Positions 1 to 13,075 are shown, counted from the first letter of the stretch. The stretch: 64,000 bases of DNA from Siphonodentalium dalli (GCA_032622095.1 CP136063.1:281969426-282033425); one strand, 5' to 3'. The notes: generated by a model not told the origin, from the sequence alone. Made by a program: numbers and translations.

Positions 1-1040
1 AGTCATTGAATGTGTACTTGTGACATCATCATGAATGAAAAGAGTTACATGTGCATATTCTGAAGTCGGCGGAATCAAAAGACATAGACGGTTACCCACT
101 GTCATTTGATGCTGCTGACATCAAAGAATGTATCTCACATGAAGCTATGTGATAGATCTTACACCAGGTGCCCAGACATTTGTGACACTATGCATTGACT
201 GGCGATTGGAACCTCGGAGTTCCGTACCAGTTAACACCAGTATATATAGGGCCATTACTTAAAGGACTTATTCGCTCTAGAAACTACAAAACGCAATCGG
301 AAAGCCCTCCCTGTTGTGATTAAAATGATCCAAGTCCCATTCCGATCGCGTAATAAATAACCCGTAAAATAAAGAAATAATACCACCACCGGTATTCGGA
401 GATTTCCGTGACTAAACTACGAGTGACGTACTTGTGGGGAGCGAATTAAAAACACAGATTCGGAGCCGGAGTTTATTATGCAGACTACGAGGACGTAATC
501 GTAAGTCAGCCGATACTAAAATGCGGAGTCGTATGTGCGCGTGTGGTGTATAGATTACGTTACGCTTTGGCCGTTTATCTGGAATAGAAGACAATAACTA
601 TGTGAATAAAGTAATTAATAGCCCCTAGAATGGTTGTTGTTTTTGTAGCCATTAATAATTAACATGCCGGCACGTGTCTGTTTTGGTAAATAGATGGCAG
701 TAATTAGTGCTTTGATTGTCTCGCGTATTCATTAGGTGATTTGTAATCAGTGTCAGTCGCGAACTTGTTTGCACTCTAAAATGCCACAAAGTGAATAGAA
801 AGAATTCGAACATTATCGCTCTGGTCATACATATATAAGAAGCGCCCAAATTTATATAAACACTGGGCTGAATAATGTTAACTCTATTTATGCGCCTTTG
901 TTTTGTGTTTGTTTGTTGTTTTACTTTCGATATAAATATCCCGAGTATCTGTCATCTCCACATATTCCAAGACGGCTAGTAGATGTAGTGTGTTCAGTTG
1001 TGAGCGGGCTAGCGATCCATTATTTAGTACCTCCAAAAAG
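1..1040. other. No gene recognised
   Basis: This is AT-rich sequence with short antisense open frames (412-594, 652-849) that lack domains or splice context. A TATATATA-containing stretch at 240-247 is not supported as a promoter. Confidence 0.5.
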
Positions 1041-1049
1041 ACAACACAG

Positions 1050-1230
1050 TGCGTAATTTAGAACGCTCTTTATTGTCTACCGCTTTTGGGAGACGGAAGC
1101 ATGGACGCTCTTTATATTTAATTGTCACAATACAAAATCACCCATGACATATCGAAATAGAGCACGTTCATAATTGAGAACGCTCTTTATTGTCTATACC
1201 GCGACAAAAACATGGACGCTCTTTATTAGA
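1050..1230 (+). repeat. Imperfect direct duplication around 'AACGCTCTTTATTGTCTA'
   Basis: Two units (about 1053-1113 and 1164-1228) share 'gaacgctctttattgtcta', then a variable middle, then 'catggacgctctttat'. Period is about 111 bp. Function unknown. Confidence 0.6.
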
Positions 1231-2265
1231 GGCAATCATTGGAGTTTTTCTATGCTAACAATTCAAAAAAATCCTCTCTAGAAAGTCAATATGTGACATC
1301 AAAACGTAAAATAAAACAAACAACAAACTGAAAAACAATGCCAGGCTAGCCTTCAATTAAAAAAAATGTCGTTATGCCAAACTGCAGCCTAACTAATAAT
1401 TATTGTAGTTTCAACAGTCTGTTGTGTACTCGAGTGAATTATTTTGTTTACTCACTTATCGATCTTGACTGGAAGGATTTTAGCAAGCTGTTCATATTCG
1501 TGCACTTCTCCACACAAAATGTTTCGTGTGAAGAAACAGACAGGAACATTATTATGACGAATTTAAGCCATCATGATACATGTACTAGTACAATAACTAC
1601 CACCTTTTTAATCACACCCATTTGTATTTAATTGTACGCATATAGCGCACAACTGGATGACACTAATGTGTAAACTAGCTTCCGAAATTGGTACCATACA
1701 ACGAAGAATGAAGTACCGGTATATGGCCTAACTTGTATTCTTTCAGAAACAGTTAAATTAGTTTCGCACGAAATTCCGCTCGCTCATTGCATTTCTGCAT
1801 AAATTAATCTCATTTCAAATAACTTTTATCGCATAAAAGTGTATTTTAGCCATCATTATTCGTTATATAATCCACATTCTAGCAAAGCCAGTTCATAATT
1901 CAGCACATTCAAACAGTTTTATTCCGTGATCGCTATTTATCGTAAAGGCTTAGGTAATTATCCAGCGTAATTTATCAACTCGTTACGCGATTGGCGGAAT
2001 TATTTCAAGCTCCACCCACCGCTGTCATCGGTAAGCGTCGATGCAGATGATCGGTCATGTGACCGCGTTGTGGTCATGTGATCGCACTCACTTGACTGAC
2101 TTCGGATATTTCCGCGATTTTTTTAATATCATAATAATATAAATACTATCTGCTCGATTTTGAATTTTCTTGGCGAAATGGGTCTGTTAGACATATATTA
2201 TTAGTATTATGACGATAAAAAAAATATTTTTTTGAGAGACTAATTCCTTTAAGCTAGGCATACAT
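1231..2265. other. No gene recognised
   Basis: The frame at 1374-1631 (85 codons) has no recognisable domain. Around 2050-2090 there are two 'ggtcatgtga' boxes, which is too little to call a site. Confidence 0.45.
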
Positions 2266-2274
2266 CTATGTATT

Positions 2275-2420
2275 CAAGTTCGTGAACCGATTCAATACCG
2301 GACCACCATGGGTGGACTGCTCCAAAGCGGTCCAACGGCGGCGGTCTGGTCTGCGGTCCGGCCTGACTCCGGACCGCACCATTTTTTTTGCAGTCCGGTC
2401 CACATCTCTACAGTCAGTGT
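2275..2420. other. GC-rich block with CCGGACC/GGTCCGG palindromes
   Basis: The stretch is dense in ggtcc/ggacc words, including ggaccaccatgggtggac, in an otherwise AT-rich setting. Both strands are open here, but there is no domain or splice context. It is probably a piece of an unidentified repeat. Confidence 0.35.
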
Positions 2421-2739
2421 GCCCCCTACTTTTATTCCCCCCCCCTACTCTTATTTGATTTTGGATATTTACCACCCCTACTTTTATTCCGCACCCTTTA
2501 TTTGAAACACCTGACCTAACCTGAGACTTGATATCCCAGACTCAAACTGTGACCTTTAGTGGCAGTACAAAATTTGAGAAATATGTACAGTGCAAATTTC
2601 GTTCCTCCACTCCTCGTTATATGTCATGGATGGCCAGGGATGACACTAGTCACACTACTAGTGTGCTGAAAATGTAAGATTATTATCAAAACTTCAATCG
2701 GATTTTCAAAAAAAGTCACTGATATACAGTGTAGTACTA

Positions 2740-3245
2740 TTATTATGCCCCCAATCTCCGATGGAGATTTGGGGGTATATAGTGGAGCCCTACGTCCGTC
2801 CTTCCGTCTGTCCATCCTTCCGTCCGTACGAACGTTTCAACTCATAACTTTGGTTTCGCTAATTCAATTCAGTTGATCTTTGTATGCCAATAGACCAGCC
2901 GGGGGGACAAGATTTCCCCATAGCCGTGGTTTCGTCCGCCCATTTTTTCCAGAGTTACGCCCCTTTTTGGACTTAGAAAATTCAGGTTTTCTGCTACTTT
3001 TTTTGGTTTCCAGATGATAACTTGATTTTGGATTGTTTATTTGCAAAACCCGTTTTTTTGTGTATTACCAATATCGCAATACAGGTCAAGGTAAAATTTC
3101 GGTTCAATCGGATAATTTTTGTGAGAGTTATGACCCTTTTTCGACTTAAAAAATTCATATTTTTTTTTAGAAAATTCAGTTTTCCTTCTATTTTTGTGGC
3201 ACCAGACCAAATTTGAAGCTAATATAGAACAACATGTGGCATTAA
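2740..3245 (+). repeat. Old dispersed repeat with CCCCCAAATCTCC hairpin and CCGTCC-rich start
   Basis: A hairpin (cccccaatctccgatgg / agatttggggg) is followed by 'ccgtccttccgtctgtccat' and then diverged repeats of 'ttacgcccctttttggactt'-like sequence. This layout is common to several stretches here (20340, 43446, 48706) and typical of bivalve dispersed repeats as I know them. Confidence 0.6.
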
Positions 3246-3249
3246 GTGC

Positions 3250-4213
3250 CATTTAATAAGTATTTGCACAAAAATAAGAAAAATCCTCTCTGATTGTACA
3301 GTCGGGGGCGTTACCTCCGCCCAGCGGTGCACTTGTTAAAGTTTGTGGTATACAATTTACAAACTCAAATTTGTGTTTTTTGTTGTTGGATATTGCGTCC
3401 AAGGGTTCACAACTGAAATATTTTTGTATGGCCTCGAAAAATGAAAACCTGGTATATATAGCTTTCAATTTACCTAAATTGCTTCCAAACGTAGCTCCGC
3501 TTACTCCAGACAACACAGAAAAAATGACGGGGAAAAAAAAGGATTAAAAATAAAATCTTACCAAAATGAACATGGAGAAAATGATTACACTGTTACGTAA
3601 TTCATTTCATCACTGATACATCTTCGATCATAGCTTATGTATGTGTACATGTACAGGGTTTCTGCCAGGGGAAAATAAGTTAGGCCGTATTGGGAAACAC
3701 AACGCAATGGGTAGTCATAGAAAAATATTATTTTTGTCACTGAAAACTAGCCATTTCCTTGCACCTAAGACAAGAATCAGGAACATTGAAGCTTCACACA
3801 GAAAACAAATTGAAACAAAGCGTGTTCTTTAACCTCAAATTAATTAAACTAAACACATGTACATGTAAGCGATACACTGTGTAAAATAGGAGCAACTGGC
3901 AGGTTGTTGACAAGGTATTGAATGCCGAACTATTAATTTTTATTTCCACATACATGGTAATTATTGCGACAAAATAGTCAAGAAAATAAAAGTTGTCCTG
4001 CCAGGATATTTCTCGAAATTAGCTGTTTGGCAGGAATGCTGACCATATGGTTTATATGGTAAAGTGACAACCATTTGACGATTAACTGGCACAAATTCAA
4101 CTATTCTATCTTCAGATATTTATACATGACGACATGATGACGTAAATACCTGTAAACTTGAGATGAACTCAACGATGAACATTTTTCAACCACTGATAAA
4201 TCAATAGCTCCAA
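3250..4213. other. No gene recognised; diverged repeat at 3640-3840
   Basis: The stretch 'gggtttctgccaggggaaa' to 'agccatttccttgcacct' at 3657-3765 is repeated in diverged form at 21180-21265. The remainder shows nothing I can identify. Confidence 0.45.
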
Positions 4214-4678
4214 ATATGTGACCCGTCATATCAAATCCAGTCGTAAGTCGGGATTTGTTTACCCTGTGCCAATGCATTCTCTTATATATGCGAGTCGACC
4301 ATAGGTCGCCTCGCATATATAAGAGAATGCATTGGCCTAACAATTTTTTATCATTTTTTTTAAATAAATGTTTCTTACAATTTTTAGGACATAAAATAAA
4401 AAACATCCATTACCCTGCAGGGAGCCCCACACATATATAGAAGCATATAAAAGAGTGTCATCTGCTCATGTTTGTCTGGGGCTCTGTATAGGTGAAATTA
4501 TAAAATTGTTAAAGAATACAAGAAAAAATTATTAAAATTGTAAAAAATTGTTAGGCCAAGGCATTCTCTTATATATGCGAGGCGACCTATGGTCGACTCT
4601 CATATATAAAAGAATGCATTGGCACAGGGTAAAAAAAATCCCGACTTCCGACTGGATTTGATATGGCGGGTCACATAT
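4214..4678. mobile_element. MITE with ATATGTGACCCG inverted ends and two shared-core hairpins
   Basis: The ~55-bp ends are inverted copies: ATATGTGACCCGTCATATCA at left, matched on the other strand by ATATGTGACCCGCCATATCA at right. Each leads through CGGGATTT and ACCCTGTGCC into a copy of the shared hairpin (CCAATGCATTCTCTTATATA...). The middle holds 'ctgcagggagccccacac' sequence that recurs at 57600. Confidence 0.8.
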
Positions 4679-4712
4679 AGAGTTTGGCACATCTTTTTGT
4701 ACAGCAGCATCG

Positions 4713-4835
4713 ACTAAGTTTTTTGTGGTTGTCATGGCGATGAGTTTCTGGTCTCTAAGTTTTTTGTGGTTGTCATGGCGATGAGTTTCAGGTCTCTAAG
4801 TTTTTTGTGGTTGATGGCGATGAGTTTCAGGTCTC
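4713..4835 (+). repeat. 42-bp tandem repeat, three copies
   Basis: The unit is 'ctaagttttttgtggttgtc' followed by atggcgatgagtttcaggtct. The third copy lacks three bases. Confidence 0.9.
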
Positions 4836-5941
4836 TCATTGGAATAAAATGAGGTTATTTAACTAGTTTTGGTTGATCCCCGGGGATTGCTAGGCCACAG
4901 TTTTCTTTTATAAAACCTTTCTTGTAACTCATTGATTGTGATTGTATTCAACTGTCACTTCACAATTTCATGAGTCGTGACTTCACAGGAACTGAGTGAG
5001 TGTGCAATTTTTTTGACGGCTCCGGTCTTATTGATATGATGATTGGTTTAACTTTCACAGACAAAGCGTTACCAAGGACTCTGTAGACAACTGTCCACGT
5101 GGCGTGTGCTTGTGTCTTATTCAGACATCAAGTGCATGAATTCTTGCTACCTCTTAATCATCACCACCCGTTGTTTCCCTTCCTGGCCAAAAGGTGTTGA
5201 GCTCGGTCTGTGGTATTTTCTGGCCAAATATGAGGTCAAGGTTGGGGAGGGGAATGAGACTGCCCGACAGCTGAGACCTGCTGTAGTAGTGGAAACCTTG
5301 ATATACATTACAATTCAATTCCGTAAATAGCCATGACCATTTAGGAACCAGTCTCAACTTGTAACCATAGAGTGGGAATATCATAATAAATCTTTTTAAA
5401 TAAGTATACCCATAAAATGTAAGTGGCAAGTTACAATATATTGCAAAAAATATATTTTGCTGTTTAAAACTATTATTATTCCTTTGACATAAAAATAATT
5501 CACTATTCACAAGAAACATGTTATTCGTTTAGTTATGACTGATGTGATTATGTATAAACTGATTGTTCCAAACACAAACATTTAAATCGGTTGTCGATAT
5601 TTCAACCTGAAATTAGATTATTTGTGTCAAAAAGTATGGTATGGTCAACCAGGTCCACCTACATGTGGTTACTGGGGTTCTTGTATCTGAGATAAAATCC
5701 AATCATGGAAACAGAGACAATGAGAGTGCCTGTATGTGAATGGCTTCTTTGTTTATTATAGACTAGTCTGATACTAGTAGGTGAAGCACTGCAATGTTAA
5801 TTGCTCTGTTATGTGTCATACCTAACAAACCAGCATGGACCATCTTCTACATTGTATGGTAGATGATGTCATTTACAAATATGCACCTCATCAAATCAAA
5901 TATATAGCGAAGAGTGGCCTTCTGCATCAATTACCTAGTCA
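4836..5941. other. No gene recognised
   Basis: The frames at 5106-5330 (+) and 5154-5519 (-) overlap each other on opposite strands and neither has a domain or splice context. Confidence 0.45.
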
Positions 5942-6405
5942 TTAACCCTTTACCCAACAAACCGGCCAAAAACGCCCAAATAAAGCTTCAACAGCCTAAA
6001 ATTTCTTCGGTCTGTCTCAATAACACCATACAAATATGGATATCATTGGAACCGGTTCATTGACCACATTGTGATAGTTACAGTTATGCCCTGTGCCAAT
6101 GCATTCTCTTATATATGCGAGTCGACCATAGGTCGCCTCGCATATATAAGAGAATGCGTTGGCCTAAAAAAAATCATTTTTAACACTTTTTACCATGTAT
6201 TCTTACATTCTTTAACAATTTTATAATTTTTTCTTACATTTTTTAACAATTTTTATAATATTTTTCTACATTCTTTGACAATTTTATCATTTTTAATATG
6301 TGTTAAGCCAATGCATTCTCTTATATATGCGAGGCGACCTATGGTCGACTCGCATATATAAGAGAATGCATTGGCACAGGGTCGTTCTGTTGGGTAAAGG
6401 GTTAA
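5942..6405 (+). mobile_element. TTAA-flanked MITE, family TTAACCCTTTACCCAACA, full length
   Basis: The element starts TTAACCCTTTACCCAACA and ends TGTTGGGTAAAGGGTTAA (last bases ...GTTAA). It holds two copies of the shared hairpin joined by a T-rich spacer (ttttaacaattttataattt-like). TTAA flanks with CCC/GGG termini fit piggyBac-type cut and paste. There is no coding capacity. Confidence 0.85.
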
Positions 6406-6829
6406 CTGTGTGTTCGGGCCGACTTGCTAAGGCATATAGGTTTGCTGAATTTGTCGTTGTCCCATGGTTTTGAGTAAAAAGTCACCCAGGTTTACTGAAA
6501 CTTGTAAAAGGACACCAGGTTGGGTAAAGTCTTGTTTATAGAACATGTGACACTACCGTATATATATGTAGATGTTATGACAATATCACGGCATCTGTGT
6601 CATTTATCATACTTGCAAACGGGACAGTCTAAGCGAGAGCTGGGGCCATTGACTTTTTCTGCCTGTCCAAAATGGGAAGAACAAAAAAAGGGATATTTAT
6701 AAATAGATATCGTAAAAGAGAAGGAATCGATACGTTGCAACGCCAGTGAAGATTGTCAAATTTCAATACTTGTACATACGGGGTAGATATTTCTCATATC
6801 AACCATGATTGTCTCAAATTGATTGAACC

Positions 6830-7110
6830 AAACATTAAAATTCTGTAATTTACATCAACTAGACGAGACTTGATCGAACCTTTTTGGGAATTGGTTGACT
6901 TTTGAGGTCAACTTGGTGAAGTCAAGTTTGAGCTATTGCCATGGGTTGGCTTCCGTCCATGTGTGTGTGTGAATGGAATGGTCTATTATTTATTTGGAGG
7001 GATGTTAAGGTGATAAAAGCAGACAGCAGATAAATAAAAGTGCAGAAATTGATTGATGGAAATGTTTAAATAATAAGTTCAACAAACGTCCCATGGTCAT
7101 TTGTTGTACT
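6830..7110 (+). repeat. Dispersed repeat with an inverted partner at 18890-19210
   Basis: The sequence from 'catcaactagacgagacttg' through 'agtttgagctattgccatgg' to the ataaataaaagtgcag end is matched as reverse complement at 18890-19210. The partner has a longer (AC)n run. Confidence 0.75.
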
Positions 7111-7404
7111 TATTATCTGAAACTTCCTAGCTTTGTGTGAGTAGAGGGGGGATGCCCTATAGCAGAAGAGTCCACAATTAGAGGTACCATGTCTTGCCCA
7201 CCGGAAGCTGACATAAGCTAATGATAGGTAGAGCACTCTGCTGTATAGGCAGTTTCTGATATAGTCATAAAGAGTAGGAAAATAAAAGATAGCAGAAACC
7301 CAGAGAACACATACAAATTTCGTGTTATGATTTATATTTCATAATAATATTTAATTTAATCATTGTATGATCAACGTTATGTGAAAAAGAAATAATCAAA
7401 AAAG

Positions 7405-7540
7405 CGAGGTCCCCTGGTCATTTCTATAAATTTAGTACGCGTGAGGTCTCCATGTCGTTGCTGTACATTTATTAACCACGAGTTTCCCCAGGTCATTACT
7501 ATACATTACTACCCACAAAGTCCCTATGTCATAACTTACA
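7405..7540 (-). repeat. Decayed left counterpart of the 37-bp array
   Basis: Three to four diverged units are visible (gcgaggtcccctggtcattt..., cgtgaggtctccatgtcgtt..., cacgagtttccccaggtcat...). They read in the same direction as the right-hand array rather than inverted, so this array is not a simple part of the mirrored arms. Confidence 0.5.
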
Positions 7541-7549
7541 TTAGACCGG

Positions 7550-9300
7550 CCCCCAGATTAGGGTGGTGTCACACGAAAGGGTAGAAATTTTGACGCTATC
7601 TCCAATTATCCTTGTCCCATGGGGGTTCCAAAACACTGAGGTATCCAGGGCGGAACATGTGGAAAATATATTTTTTTGACCTGCAAATTTCAGTATAATC
7701 AGGAAAACCAATAAAATAAGGCAAATGTTGAATAAAATATACTTGAATATCAGATATTTATTCTATCTGCTTAACTTTTATGATGTGCAAAAAGTTATAT
7801 TATCCAACAAATTTTGTGAAAAATTCATGAAAATTCCAAAAAAATGCATAAATTGCAGTGCTTTTTCAAAAAAGTTTTCCAGAAGATTTCCTATAAAATT
7901 TTCATTTTTCGGTATAAAGCTCTCAGTGGTGAATCAAAATTTTCAGCATTATATACCTGATTTAATGATATCAACATCACAAGCAATGATTTCCAAAAAG
8001 CTGAGATATTTCCAAAAACTTAACCCACCCCCCTAAAACTGATTTTCTATCTGAAAATACCTGTCAAGTCAGAATAGCCCGTTTTCGTTCCGTTTTGTTA
8101 ACCAATTCAGAGTCTTATTATATATCATGGAATTAGCATGTATCTGAGGAGGTTTCTGTTATGGTAGAGTCTATTTTTGTTTAAATTTTGATTTTTTGGG
8201 GGTAAATTATCTAAATTTTGATTATTTTTCAGTGAAAAATTTCTGAAAAATTCCCATGACTTTGTCAGTTTTATGGAAACAGCTGCACAACATGCACCAC
8301 AATAAGCATGAATTCTTCCTCAATATCAGACATGAAATGCTATAATCATGTACCAGACCAGAATTGAGAAATAAAGTAAAACTTAACCCTACCCCAAGAT
8401 AGTGTTCTCAATGCTTTCAATTTTATGCTATACTAAACTCGAAAGGTCGCTCATATTAGTTGATATAATTCATATCATAAATTGCAATAGTTCTGCCCAC
8501 GGATTATGTAATCTCATCTTCCCTGTCACTGTCAATTTCATCAAATGTGAAATTAACTCCTTGATTGTATTAAGCGTGTCACTGTCCAAAACCCAATTCA
8601 TTCCTAAATAAGCCATGACATCCATATATCTTGATGGTCTTTCCAGCAACTTCCAGTAGTGTTTTTTTTTCCTTGGAACAACGATGAAAGGTAATTATTA
8701 CTTGTGATACAGACTGGAGGTCAATATGGCACCCAGGGAGTTACCGTGTGGTCATAGGTGGGGTGAATATGTATAAAGGGAGTTATTTTATGGTCATGAA
8801 TGATGTGAATACTAGTAGGTGTACATGATTAGCTATATGGTCATGAATGGCGTGGCTATGGTGAGATGTATATGTATGCAAGGAGTGAGAGTATGGTCAT
8901 GTGTGAGGTGAATATATATATACAGGGAGTGACTGTATGGTTGTATGGTTATGATTACCCAGTACATGTGTACACAATGTGGCTCAATAGGCATTGCTGT
9001 GGTTTACATGTATGTAAATAACGAGAGTACATACATGGTCATATGTGTGTTTAAATATGTATATATGGAGTGACTGTATGTTCATGGGTGAGATGTACAT
9101 ATGTACCTTGTGTGGCTGTATTGTCATAGATAGGTGTATACTTATGTATACATGTGTTGTCTGTATGATCATTGGTGGGTTGAATGGATAAATAGATGTG
9201 CAGCTATGTGTAATGCGTATAGGTGTACATGGAATGGCTGTAGTCATAATGTGTATATGTGTACCTGATGTATGCTGAATTGTCATTGACGAGTGTGTGT
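7550..9300 (+). repeat. Left arm of the giant inverted repeat
   Basis: Unique sequence at 7550-8700 is followed by minisatellite at 8730-9290. The ORF-like frame at 7725-8036 is mirrored at 12200-12469 on the other strand with few changes. It has no recognisable domain, so I do not call it a gene. Confidence 0.85.
8730..9290 (-). repeat. Minisatellite in the left foldback arm
   Basis: Irregular units of about 40-50 bp are built on 'gggagtgactgtatggtcat' followed by gggtgaggtgaatatgtataca. They are the reverse complement of the array at 9610-11210. Confidence 0.8.
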
Positions 9301-9500
9301 GTCACTGTCCAAAACCCAATTCGTTCCTAAATATGCCATGACTTCCATATATTTTGATCGTCTTACCAGCAACTTCCAGACAAGTTTTTTTAATTTTTGG
9401 AAGGTATCATTACCCGTGAAGGAATGGAACCCAATAAGTGCATTCTTCTGTACATTTGACTTGAATCACCTACCCATTAGCATCAAAATTGATTAACTAT
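9297..9500 (+). repeat. Second, diverged copy of the segment at 8574-8690, placed at the loop start
   Basis: The stretch 'tgtcactgtccaaaacccaa' continuing to 'agcaacttccag' repeats 8574-8660 in the same orientation with several substitutions. The foldback therefore contains three copies of this boundary segment, the third being the reverse complement near 11290-11360. Confidence 0.75.
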
Positions 9501-9609
9501 TATCAGGGGGAAATCATTTAACGTTTTCTCCAACGTGCATAAACGGCATAAAGATGGAGAACTCTCTGACATGACCTCTCTATTTGATTAATATGTCGTT
9601 GAGTTATTG

Positions 9610-11210
9610 TGGAAAGCAATAACAACCCAAGGTACACATGTATAACCAACCCAGTAACATACAGTCACTCCATATATACACATAAACACCACACAAATGA
9701 CAAGATAGTCACTCACTCTGTACACATACACCTGACCCATGACCATATAGTCACTCCCTGTATACCTATTCACCACTTTCATGACCATAAGTCAATCCTT
9801 GTATACCTATTCATCTCACCATTGGCATACGGTCAATCCCCGTATACCTATTCGCCATATACACCCCATCCATGACCATAGAGTCACTCCATGTATACAT
9901 ATGCAATGTATCTCACCATTGGCCATATAGCCACTCGCTTGATATACATGTACGTACCCCTCACCCATGACCATATATATCCACACTTGTGTATACATGT
10001 ACACGTACACCCCACACATGCCCATACAGCCATGAGTCATCATGCAGGCACACTTGGTATACTCATATACTTGACCCATGACCATATAGTCACCCCCTGT
10101 GTACCTATATTCAACACATTCATCATCATACAGTCATTCATTGTATACAAATTCACCTCACCATTGGTCATACGTCACTCACTGTATACATGTTCACCAA
10201 ACTCATGGCAAAATAGCCATGCAAGATATACATATACATGTACCCCCAACCATGACCATATACATGTAATCACTCCAGGTAAACATATGCACCTCACTAA
10301 TGGCGATTTAGCCACTCGCTTTATACACATATCTCTCCATAACCATACAGCCACTCTTGTACACCCTACACATGACCATACAACCATGCAGGCACACCAG
10401 GTATACTCCTAAACCTTACCCATGACCATATAGTCACTCCCTGTATACCTATTCACCACATTCATGATCATACAGTCACTCCTTGTATACCTGTTCACCT
10501 CACTATTGGCCATACAGTCACTCCCTGAAAATATATTCACCTCACTATTGGCCATAGAGTCACTCACTGTATATATATTTGCCACGTCAATAGTCATATA
10601 ACCACTCGATATATGCATATATATCCACACATGACCATCCACACACTCGTCAATGACAATTCAGCATACATCAGGTACACATATACACATTATGACTACT
10701 GCCATTCCATGTACACCTATACGCATTACACATAGCTGCACATCTATTTATCCATTCAACCCACCAATGATCATACAGACAACACATGTATACATAAGTA
10801 TACACCTATCTATGACAATACAGCCACACAAGGTACATATGTACATCTCACCCATGAACATACAGTCACTCCATATATACATAAACACACATATGACCAT
10901 GTATGTACTCTCGTTATTTACATACATGTAAACCACAGCAATGCCTATTGAGCCACATTGTGTACACATGTACTGGGTAATCATAACCATACAACCATAC
11001 AGTCACTCCCTGTATATATATATTCACCTCACACATGACCATACTCTCACTCCTTGCATACATATACATCTCACCATAGCCACGCCATTCATGACCATAT
11101 AGCTAATCATGTACACCTACTAGTATTCACATCATTCATGACCATAAAATAACTCCCTTTATACATATTCACCCCACCTATGACCACACGGTAACTCCCT
11201 GGGTGCCATA
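9610..11210 (+). repeat. Minisatellite of the foldback loop and right arm
   Basis: More than 30 diverged copies of a unit like 'cccatgaccatatagtcact' followed by ccctgtatacctattcacct are present. The open frames at 9891-10412 and neighbouring frames are translations of this array and not genes. Confidence 0.85.
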
Positions 11211-12695
11211 TTGACCTCCAGTCTGTATCACAAGTAATAATTACCTTTCATCGTTGTTCCAAGGAAAAAAAAACACTACTGGAAGTTGCTGGAAAGACCA
11301 TCAAGATATATGGATGTCATGGCTTATTTAGGAATGAATTGGGTTTTGGACAGTGACACGCTTAATACAATCAAGGAGTTAACATGTGCCTTATACATGT
11401 ATGGTCCACAATCGAGAAAAGTGAATTAAGCTAGGTGGGTAAAGTTCCAGATGAAGTTCGAGAATCAGCAACAGGTAGTTGATCTTTCTGCAATTCCACC
11501 ATGTGAGGAATCTTTAATTCTACACTCAAAATGAGCCAACATGATAGCAAAACAGTGGATACTAGCAACCGTTGTCAAATCAACCACTCTCGGTGCAGCA
11601 CTTCATGGATGGACGGCCGATAGGCAGCCTGAGTTGTTAGAACCAATCTTCTCGTAAGATGTTGCACAGAAATTCTATTGACTGATACAATCACATTTGA
11701 TGAAATTGACAGTGACAGGGAAGATGAGATTACATAATCCGTGGGCAGAACTATTGCAATTTATGATATGAATTATATCAACTAATATGAGCGACCTTTC
11801 GAGTATAGCATAAAATTCAAAGCATTGAGAACACTATCTTGGGGTAGGGTTAAGTTTTACTTTATTTCTCAATTCTGGTCTGGTACATGATTATAGCATT
11901 TCATGTCTGATATTGGGGAAGAATTCATGCTTATTGTGGTGCATGTTGTGCAGCTGTATCCATAAAACTGACAAAGTCATGGGAATTTTTCCGAAATTTT
12001 TCACTGAAAAATAATCAAAATTTAGATAATTTACCCCCAAAAAATCAAAATTTAAACAAAAATAGACTCTACCATAACAGAAACCTCCTCAGATACATGC
12101 TAATTCCATGATATATAATAAGACTCTGAATTGGTTAACAAAACGGAACGAAAACGGGCTATTCTGACTTGACAGGTATTTTCAGATAGAAAATCAGTTT
12201 TAGGGGGGTGGGTTAAGTTTTTGGAAATATCTCAGCTTTTTGGAAATCATTGCTTGTGACGTTGATATCATTAAATCAGGTATATAATGCTGAAAATTTT
12301 GATGCACCACTGAGAGCTTTATACCGAAAAATGAAAATTTTATAGGAAATCTTCTGGAAAACTTTTTTGAAAAAGCACTGCAATTGATGCATTTTTTTGG
12401 AATTTTCATGAATTTTTCACAAAATTTGTTGGATAATATAACTTTTTGCACATCATAAATGTTAAGCAACCCAGATAGAATAAATATCTGATATTCAAGT
12501 ATATTTTATTCAACATTTGTCTTATTTTATTGGTTTTCCTGATTATACTGAAATTTGCAGGTCAAAAACACCAAAAAGGTCCAAAAAATATATTTTCCAC
12601 ATGTTCCGCCCTGGATACCTCAGTGTTTTGGGACAAGGATAATTGGAGATAGCGTCAAAATTTCTACCCTTTCGTGTGACACCACCCTCATCTGG
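10639..12695 (-). repeat. Right arm of the giant inverted repeat
   Basis: This is the reverse complement of 7550-9300 with small indels, for example around 'caccaaaaaggtcc' at 12570. It also carries an extra block at 11381-11690 that the left arm lacks. Confidence 0.85.
11442..11657 (+). pseudogene. Degenerate coding remnant inside the right-arm-only block
   Basis: One frame reads KFQMKFENQQQVVDLSAIPP, then CEESLILHSK, a stop at 11532, then ANMIAKQWILATVV...LHGWTADRQPELLEPIFS and a stop at 11655. The spacing PP..(S)L..H....A..(A)..W...HGW resembles a conserved stretch I associate with uncharacterised proteins of invertebrate mobile elements. The single in-frame stop falls where that pattern has a basic residue. 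The identification is tentative and the function is unknown. Confidence 0.35.
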
Positions 12696-12704
12696 GGGCC
12701 GGTC

Positions 12705-13075
12705 TACATGTACTTACCACGAGGTCCCCGGGTCGTTATTGCACATTTACTACCCACGAGGTTCCCCGGTCACCAACGTACATTCACTTCCACAAGGTCC
12801 CCGGGTCATTACTGCAAATCCACCACCCACGAGGTCCCCGGGTCATTACTGCAAATCCACAACCCACGAGGTCCCCGGGTCATTAATGAACATCCACCAC
12901 CTACGAGGTGCCCAATGTATTATTGTACATTTACTACACACGAGGTACCCGGGCCATTACTGCACATTTACCAACACAAGGTTCCCAGGTCACCAACGGC
13001 ACACTCACCAATCACGAGGTCCCCGGGTCATTACTTATACATTTACCACCCACGAGGTCCCCAGTTCATTGCGAA
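12705..13075 (+). repeat. 37-bp minisatellite at the right edge of the foldback (~10 copies)
   Basis: The unit is 'cacgaggtccccgggtcatt' followed by actgcaaatccaccacc. The long frames at 12555-13184 read through this array and carry no domain. Confidence 0.85.

Noticed and set aside
240-250. TATATATA as a core promoter
   Set aside because: AT-rich DNA contains many such words and no transcript start or downstream gene is evident.
9-1000. Antisense frames at 412-594 and 652-849 as small genes
   Set aside because: Length is within chance expectation and no motif or splice context is present.
9891-10412. 173-codon His/Thr-rich open frame
   Set aside because: Translation of the foldback loop minisatellite; the same region is open on the other strand.
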